8,155 bases of DNA from Candidatus Peregrinibacteria bacterium. GTDB lineage: Bacteria > Patescibacteriota > Gracilibacteria > UBA1369 > LOWO2-01-FULL-3. The position numbers and the translations under genes were made by a program. The notes below the pieces were generated by a model that did not search any database, was not told the DNA's origin, and saw only the letters and a program-made list of their open reading frames with translations. This document shows positions 5,143 through 8,155 of the stretch, piece after piece; position 1 is the first letter of the stretch, and the number at the start of each line of letters is the position of its first letter. Location of the stretch: positions 1 through 8,155 of the forward strand of contig WJKQ01000079.1 of assembly GCA_014728975.1 (NCBI GenBank), in the 5' to 3' direction.

Positions 5143-5865
5143 ATGGAAGATCATCCTGAAAGAAAAATCAGTAAAAATGAATCAACCTATAATTGGCTGC
5201 CCGATTTTGTATATGGAGGAATAGACGGCACCGTAACAACTTTCGCAATTGTAGCGGGAGTGGTCGGAGCCAAACTCTCCACGACAGTAATATTGATACT
5301 TGGCTTCGCGAATATATTTGCGGACGGCTTTTCAATGGCAACCGGTAAATATCTTAGTGACAAAGCAAACCGTGAACTCTATCAAAAAATTCAGGAAATC
5401 GAATATAGACATCTCAAAGAAAAAACAGATATTGAAAAAAAAGAAGTGGAAGAAATCCTCAAAACATATGGATTTAGAGGAAAAGAGCTCGAAAGAGCCG
5501 CAAAAGTAATAACTTCAAATCCAAAAGCATGGGTCGATCTAATGATGAGAAACGAATTTAAAATGTGCAAGGAAAGCGTAAATCCATTAAAGGGAAGTAT
5601 TTCAACTTTCTTTTCATTTATCCTGATAGGCTTCATTCCTTTGAGCGTCTACACTTTTAATTCATACCTGAATCTTGATGGAAGAATAGTCTTCATCACT
5701 ACCTGTATAGCCACACTTACGGCGCTTTTCGTCGTCGGCGCCGTAAAATCCAAATTTTCTCCAAAAAAATGGTTAATCTCCGGAATCGAAACCGCTCTGA
5801 TTGGCGGCCTTGCCGCAACTATCGCCTATTTTATCGGATTTTTTGTCAAAGGACTCCTGAGCTAG
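5143..5865 (+). CDS. VIT1/CCC1-family Fe2+/Mn2+ transporter
   Basis: A 240-residue inner-membrane divalent metal transporter of the VIT1/CCC1 type; in plants and fungi these move Fe2+ or Mn2+ out of the cytoplasm, and the bacterial role is thought to be metal efflux. Order: short charged N-terminus; TM1 with VYGGIDGTVTTFAIVAGVVGA (23-43); TM2 with ILGFANIFADGFSMATGKYLS (52-72); a charged cytoplasmic three-helix metal-binding domain (73-150); then TM3 to TM5 at roughly 154-172, 180-200 and 212-236, with the NPLKGSISTFFSF motif leading TM3. Asp28 and Met65 keep the 37-residue spacing of the two pore metal ligands in eucalyptus VIT1 (Asp43, Met80). In the soluble domain Glu87, Glu98, Glu101, Met134, Met135 and Glu138 match its metal-binding residues, with His90 replacing one Glu. 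The ATG appears to be the transcript start. A single-gene unit or lead gene for the PGPGW gene. Confidence 0.93.
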   Translation: MEDHPERKISKNESTYNWLPDFVYGGIDGTVTTFAIVAGVVGAKLSTTVILILGFANIFADGFSMATGKYLSDKANRELYQKIQEIEYRHLKEKTDIEKKEVEEILKTYGFRGKELERAAKVITSNPKAWVDLMMRNEFKMCKESVNPLKGSISTFFSFILIGFIPLSVYTFNSYLNLDGRIVFITTCIATLTALFVVGAVKSKFSPKKWLISGIETALIGGLAATIAYFIGFFVKGLLS

Positions 5866-5907
5866 ACAAAATTCACTTTTATAAATAAAATAAAGGAAAT
5901 TTCGTTA

Positions 5908-5913
5908 TATAAT
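5908..5913 (+). promoter_or_regulatory. -10 element before the PGPGW-like gene
   Basis: A perfect TATAAT lies only 4 bases before the GTG at 5918; reading TTATAT (5905-5910) as the -10 would put the start on or next to the GTG. No convincing -35 is seen. If used, the mRNA would be leaderless or start inside the codon. Confidence 0.35.
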
Positions 5914-5917
5914 ATCT

Positions 5918-6127
5918 GTGATTAAATTCTTTCTTCGACTGATTATCGGCATCCTTTCCCTGATTTTGGGAATAACGGGTTTTGTAATACCTCTACTGCC
6001 GGGATGGCTGTTGATATTTTTCGGCATCGCAATGATAAGCCCGCGAAACGGAAAGAAAGGCTACGCCTGGCTAAAGAAAAAAATGAAAATGAGAAAAAAA
6101 CAAAAAACCACTCAAACAAACGAGTGA
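5918..6127 (+). CDS. PGPGW-like small membrane protein (69 aa)
   Basis: A 69-residue protein with a hydrophobic hairpin: helix one about 4-24 (FFLRLIIGILSLILGITG), the turn PLLPGW (25-30), helix two about 30-41 (LLIFFGIAMIS), then a strongly basic, lysine-rich cytoplasmic tail (44-62). This arrangement, with the LPGW turn and GIAMISP right after, resembles the PGPGW putative transmembrane family, whose role is not established. The start is GTG at 5918 (GTG ATT AAA TTC); no in-frame ATG precedes it and later Met codons fall inside the second helix. The reading frame begins 52 bases after the VIT1-like stop, so cotranscription is possible, but a TATAAT just upstream suggests its own promoter. 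The stop codon lies within a terminator hairpin that is shared with the oppositely oriented RNA gene. Confidence 0.75.
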   Translation: MIKFFLRLIIGILSLILGITGFVIPLLPGWLLIFFGIAMISPRNGKKGYAWLKKKMKMRKKQKTTQTNE

Positions 6128-6132
6128 TTTTT
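6102..6132. terminator. Bidirectional intrinsic terminator (PGPGW-like gene / 6S-like RNA)
   Basis: CACTC (6109-6113) and GAGTG (6122-6126) form a 5-bp core with an 8-base loop, flanked by A-run and T-run arms that can extend the stem. On the plus strand ATTTTT follows the stem; on the minus strand GTTTTTTG and more T's follow, which is the stronger side. It overlaps the stop codon of the PGPGW-like gene (6125-6127) and ends the minus-strand RNA. Confidence 0.75.
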
Positions 6133-6135
6133 CTT

Positions 6136-6288
6136 CGGGCTCCACCATGCCGTTGAATCTCTTAAACTGTGCCCCCGGATATTCCAAGTGGGTATTCTCA
6201 TCTTCCGATCGCGACCGAAAGAGATTTTGAATTCCCTTAAGGCGATTGATAGAGAGAGTTGTCAAGACCCTGACGTACAGGGTAGAGC
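6136..6288 (-). ncRNA. ssrS: 6S (SsrS)-like structured RNA
   Basis: A free-standing RNA gene on the minus strand, 153 bases to the closing stem or about 187 with its terminator. Its ends pair: GCTCTACC (6288-6281) with GGTGGAGC (6146-6139), 8 bp with one G-U. The apical hairpin is CTTTCGGT/ATCGGAAG (6221-6214, 6209-6202) closed by CGCG. Below it GGGAATTC pairs with GAATACCC with one mismatch; near the base TTGA pairs with TCAA and TCTCT with AGAGA. Between these helices a large asymmetric region (about 6252-6237 facing 6190-6164) stays open. This rod with a central bubble is the 6S plan, which mimics an open promoter and binds sigma70 RNA polymerase. CCCACTTGGAA on the 3' side resembles a segment I recall from 6S RNAs. 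A strong promoter starts exactly at the closing stem. No coding potential. The 6S call is inference; another structured RNA is possible. Confidence 0.6.
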
Positions 6289-6294
6289 ATCCTT

Positions 6295-6323
6295 ATAATA
6301 ACCAAAACCCAGCCCCCTGTAAA
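6295..6323 (-). promoter_or_regulatory. Promoter of the 6S-like RNA
   Basis: Minus strand: TTTACA (6323-6318), 17 bases, TATTAT (6300-6295). The expected start, 7 bases on, is G6288, the first base of the closing stem of the RNA. The region 6324-6398 between this promoter and the end of the protease gene shows no gene and no clear terminator. Confidence 0.65.
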
Positions 6324-6398
6324 GAGCCTTAAGAAAGCCATTAAAAACAAACCGAACCACAATATAGCGCGTTATCATTCCACAAAACAACACTATAT

Positions 6399-7031
6399 CT
6401 ATGTACCCAAAAGCAGAACTGTACTAATCAAATTATGCAGATAGCTCAAAGCAAAGTGGAAAAATGAAAACCCAAAAATTCCTCCCAATATAAAAACATC
6501 AATTAAAATAATTGCAACAAAATATTTCCCCCCGTGAATAAGATATCGTTGATAGCCGCGGTACCAGGCCTTTGGAATAACCAATCCCAAGATTTTGGAC
6601 CCGTCAAGAGGCGGCAGAGGAAAAAGATTAAATATTCCCAAAAAAATACTTACGTGAAAAATATATTGAATTTCCACAAGCAAAATATCCGGCATATATT
6701 CGCCCAGATATTTCCACGGCAGTACAATAATAAAAGCCAGAACAAAATTTGACATAGGTCCGGCCAGAGCAGTCAAAGCACTATCTCTTAACGGTTTCTT
6801 AAAATTAGCCGGGTTTATCGGAACAGGCTTACCCCACCCTATCCTTTGCGTCAAAATAAAGACTATACTCCCAACAGGATCAAGATGCGGAATCGGATTA
6901 AGCGTCAATCTGCCTTTCATTTTCGCAGTCGGATCACCAAGATAATACGCAGCCAGAGCATGTGACGCTTCATGCACGGTCAGCACAATTATCAAAGCAA
7001 CCAGAAAAAATAAAAACGAAATAGCCTCCAT
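6399..7031 (-). CDS. Small site-2 protease family zinc metallopeptidase (M50)
   Basis: An intramembrane zinc protease of the short site-2 protease subgroup (210 residues, typical of stand-alone bacterial and archaeal M50B proteins lacking PDZ or CBS domains). TM1 holds the HExxH site HEASH (20-24). Conserved features follow: GRLTLNPIPHLDPVGS (40-55), GWGKPVPINP (65-74) with NFKKPLRD, AGPMSN (90-95) in the next helix, and NLFPLPPLDGSKIL (135-148) with Asp143 as the third zinc ligand. Two more hydrophobic segments (about 168-190 and 190-207) end the chain. All active-site residues are present. Substrate unknown; family members often cleave anti-sigma factors or signal-peptide remnants, but no such partner is adjacent. 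The ATG at 7031 is the first start; a TAAATT located 5 bases before it suggests a very short or absent leader, and no Shine-Dalgarno exists. Single-gene unit. Confidence 0.93.
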   Translation of the reverse strand: MEAISFLFFLVALIIVLTVHEASHALAAYYLGDPTAKMKGRLTLNPIPHLDPVGSIVFILTQRIGWGKPVPINPANFKKPLRDSALTALAGPMSNFVLAFIIVLPWKYLGEYMPDILLVEIQYIFHVSIFLGIFNLFPLPPLDGSKILGLVIPKAWYRGYQRYLIHGGKYFVAIILIDVFILGGIFGFSFFHFALSYLHNLISTVLLLGT

Positions 7032-7036
7032 ATTTA

Positions 7037-7063
7037 AATTTATTTGACTTTAAGTGGAATCAA
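7037..7063 (-). promoter_or_regulatory. Tentative promoter of the site-2 protease gene
   Basis: Minus strand TTGATT (7063-7058), 15 bases, TAAATT (7042-7037), followed by 5 bases and the ATG at 7031. The spacer is short; if used, the transcript would start at or next to the ATG. Confidence 0.3.
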
Positions 7064-7125
7064 AATGCCATAAAGTGCCAACGAGAACAAGCCTTAAACA
7101 ATCACCTAAAAAATTAACCGAAACC

Positions 7126-7155
7126 TTTACCTTCGCGTCCAGGCCGTGTTATAAA
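7126..7155 (+). promoter_or_regulatory. Promoter of tRNA-Ser
   Basis: TTTACC (7126-7131), 18 bases, TATAAA (7150-7155) with an extended TGT before it. The start is expected near 7162, leaving a leader of about 12 bases before the tRNA. Confidence 0.5.
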
Positions 7156-7174
7156 TCAAACCGCAGATTAACGG

Positions 7175-7264
7175 GGAGAGATGGCCGAGCGGTCGAAGGC
7201 GCACGCTTGGAAAGCGTGTGTTGCCCTCTGGCAACCGGGGGTTCGAATCCCCCTCTCTCCGCCA
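7175..7264 (+). tRNA. tRNA-Ser (GGA anticodon), 3' CCA encoded
   Basis: Class II tRNA: acceptor GGAGAGA (7175-7181) with TCTCTCC (7254-7260), anticodon stem CACGC/GCGTG with loop TTGGAAA (anticodon GGA at 7209-7211), a long variable arm TTGCC-CTCT-GGCAA, T loop TTCGAAT, discriminator G7261 and encoded CCA 7262-7264. The long variable arm confirms Ser. A tyrosine recombinase gene faces its 3' end 117 bases away, a common setting for integration sites. Confidence 0.97.
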
Positions 7265-7315
7265 TCAAAGTAGCGGGATATTCGGTCCGAAGCGAAAACA
7301 ACCTTGCATGTTTGC

Positions 7316-7357
7316 CGGAGCGAAGGACTCCGCCTGGGAAAATTTGCGACGGCCAGG
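7316..7357. repeat. Two adjacent inverted repeats between tRNA-Ser and the recombinase
   Basis: CGGAG (7316-7320) and CTCCG (7328-7332) flank the 7-base CGAAGGA; directly after, CCTGG (7333-7337) and CCAGG (7353-7357) flank 15 bases. The stretch is more GC-rich than its surroundings. It may be the 3' end structure of the recombinase mRNA (minus strand), a protein-binding site, or a recombination site. No long T-run follows on the minus strand. The remainder of 7265-7381 shows no gene. Confidence 0.45.
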
Positions 7358-7381
7358 AGATAAAATTTCTATTGAAAACGC

Positions 7382-8155
7382 TCAAAGCGGACTTTCAATA
7401 TTTGAAATCCCCTTCGAAGTCACTCTAGTATAAATCTGCGTCGTTTTTATGCTCCGATGCCCCAATAATTCCTGCACATACCTTATATCGGTCCCCTTTT
7501 CAAGCAAATGCGTCGCAAAACTATGTCTTAAAGAATGGAAAGCTGCCCGTTTTCTAATGTCGGCCTTCTTCAAACCATTTCCAAAAATTTTTTGGACTGT
7601 CCTGGTCGAAAGTATACCTCCCCTCTCACTTTCAAAAACAAAATCATCAGGATCCTTCAAGCTCACAAACCCAGCCAAATTTTTCTTAATTTTCTCCGGA
7701 AGAATAGTTCTCCTGTCTTTCCCACCTTTTGCTTTTCTTAAAAAAATCATCCCCTGCTCAAAATCCAGATTCTCAACCTTCAAAGAAACAACCTCGCTAA
7801 CACGAAGTCCCGCCCCATAAGCCAAAGCCGCAATCAAACGATGCTTCTTATTTTTGATACAGTCTAAAATCTTCAAAATTTCCCGATGGGAAAGAACCAC
7901 CGGGAGCCGTTTTTGCCGCTTCGCAAATCTTACATCAATTTTCACCGGAAATTTCAAAACTTCCCCATAAAAGAACTTAATCGCGTTTAAATAAAGATTT
8001 ACTGTCTGCGGCGCAAGCCCTTCCTCCCGCTTGGCAATCAAAAATTCTTTAATTAAATCAACATCACCAGTACTGAAACCGTGACTTTTAACCTTAAAGA
8101 ATTCCAAGATACAATATTGATATGTTTTAATTGTCCGATAACTGAAGTTTCTAAG
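7382..8155 (-). CDS. Tyrosine recombinase, Xer/phage-integrase type (N-terminus outside window)
   Basis: A site-specific DNA recombinase with 257 residues visible; the frame stays open to the window edge, and RNFSYRTIKTYQYCILEFF at the edge is the start of the SAM-like core-binding domain, so probably only 10-20 residues are missing. The TTG at 8107 is not the start. The core-binding domain runs to about residue 75 (EEGLAPQTVNLYLNAIKFF). The catalytic domain has the full set: Arg in AYGAGLRVSEV (about 118), Lys in RKAKGGKDRR (about 143-146), HSLRHSFATHLLEKG with His207 and Arg210, LGHRSIKTTQIYTRV with His233 and nucleophile Tyr242. The short C-terminal tail after Tyr (SKGISNIESPL) fits Xer or simple integrases. 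It could be the chromosomal dimer-resolving Xer or the integrase of an element inserted at tRNA-Ser; the visible sequence does not settle this. No promoter is visible inside the window. Confidence 0.92.
   Translation of the reverse strand, partial: LRNFSYRTIKTYQYCILEFFKVKSHGFSTGDVDLIKEFLIAKREEGLAPQTVNLYLNAIKFFYGEVLKFPVKIDVRFAKRQKRLPVVLSHREILKILDCIKNKKHRLIAALAYGAGLRVSEVVSLKVENLDFEQGMIFLRKAKGGKDRRTILPEKIKKNLAGFVSLKDPDDFVFESERGGILSTRTVQKIFGNGLKKADIRKRAAFHSLRHSFATHLLEKGTDIRYVQELLGHRSIKTTQIYTRVTSKGISNIESPL

Noticed and set aside
6071..6265. 64-residue open frame on the minus strand over the RNA gene
   Set aside because: No family signal; stems on both sides, promoter and terminator fit a non-coding RNA better.
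7054..7433. Open frames on both strands across tRNA-Ser (for example AERGGFEPPVARGQ)
   Set aside because: False translations of the tRNA-Ser gene and its flank; no start signal or family similarity.
8105..8107. TTG at 8107 as the start of the recombinase
   Set aside because: The frame continues to the window edge with good core-binding-domain sequence, so the gene is cut by the window, not started there.
1..8155. CRISPR arrays, insertion sequences, toxin-antitoxin pairs, riboswitches upstream of suf or VIT1 genes
   Set aside because: No regularly spaced repeats, transposase or paired small toxin genes seen; the VIT1-like leader has no room for a riboswitch, and the start of the suf operon is outside the window.

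Overview
The window reads as a compact, AT-rich bacterial chromosome segment using the standard stop codons: UGA ends sufB and sufD, and a tRNA-Trp(CCA) reads UGG. Very small versions of house-keeping genes, a short SufD, a DUF5679-type mini zinc ribbon, CCA-encoding single tRNAs, promoters set almost on top of start codons and an apparent absence of Shine-Dalgarno sites together suggest a Candidate Phyla Radiation (Patescibacteria) genome. An SLH-domain surface protein and a SUF operon would fit a Peregrinibacteria-like or related lineage. This placement is inference; no rRNA is present to prove it.

Layout. 1-2537 (+): the distal part of a SUF iron-sulfur assembly operon: the SufB C-terminus (cut by the window edge), a minimal SufD, SufS cysteine desulfurase and a SufU zinc/sulfur-transfer partner, joined by ATGA overlaps or a 2-base gap. 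2575-4073 (-): an exported three-SLH-domain protein, tRNA-Trp, ribosomal protein L33 (rpmG) and a 46-residue double-CxxC protein. The last two genes, rpmG and tRNA-Trp are absent from simple long-ORF calling because they are short or non-coding. 4200-4274 (+): tRNA-Thr(GGT). 4284-5065 (-): a 110-residue orphan with a near-perfect promoter and a 127-residue membrane protein. 5143-6127 (+): a VIT1/CCC1-family Fe/Mn transporter that looks leaderless, then a PGPGW-like two-helix membrane protein. 6102-6288 (-): a structured RNA with its own promoter and terminator, best explained as a 6S (SsrS)-like RNA. 6399-7031 (-): a small site-2 protease. 7175-7264 (+): tRNA-Ser(GGA). 7382-8155 (-): a Xer/integrase-type tyrosine recombinase, missing only its extreme N-terminus at the window edge, facing the 3' end of tRNA-Ser.

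Functional links. The SUF genes form one clear unit; SufS and SufU both carry the residues needed for the zinc-ligand swap that SufU-type partners use. A Fe/Mn transporter in the same window is thematically related but lies in a separate transcription unit. The rest is a mosaic of single-gene transcription units with well-formed sigma70-like promoters.

The most interesting items are the 6S-like RNA (promoter, closing stem, apical stem and terminator all agree), the lack of Shine-Dalgarno sites combined with leaderless or near-leaderless starts, an inverted repeat laid over the rpmG promoter, and a recombinase beside tRNA-Ser. I did not find a convincing multi-gene undescribed system.
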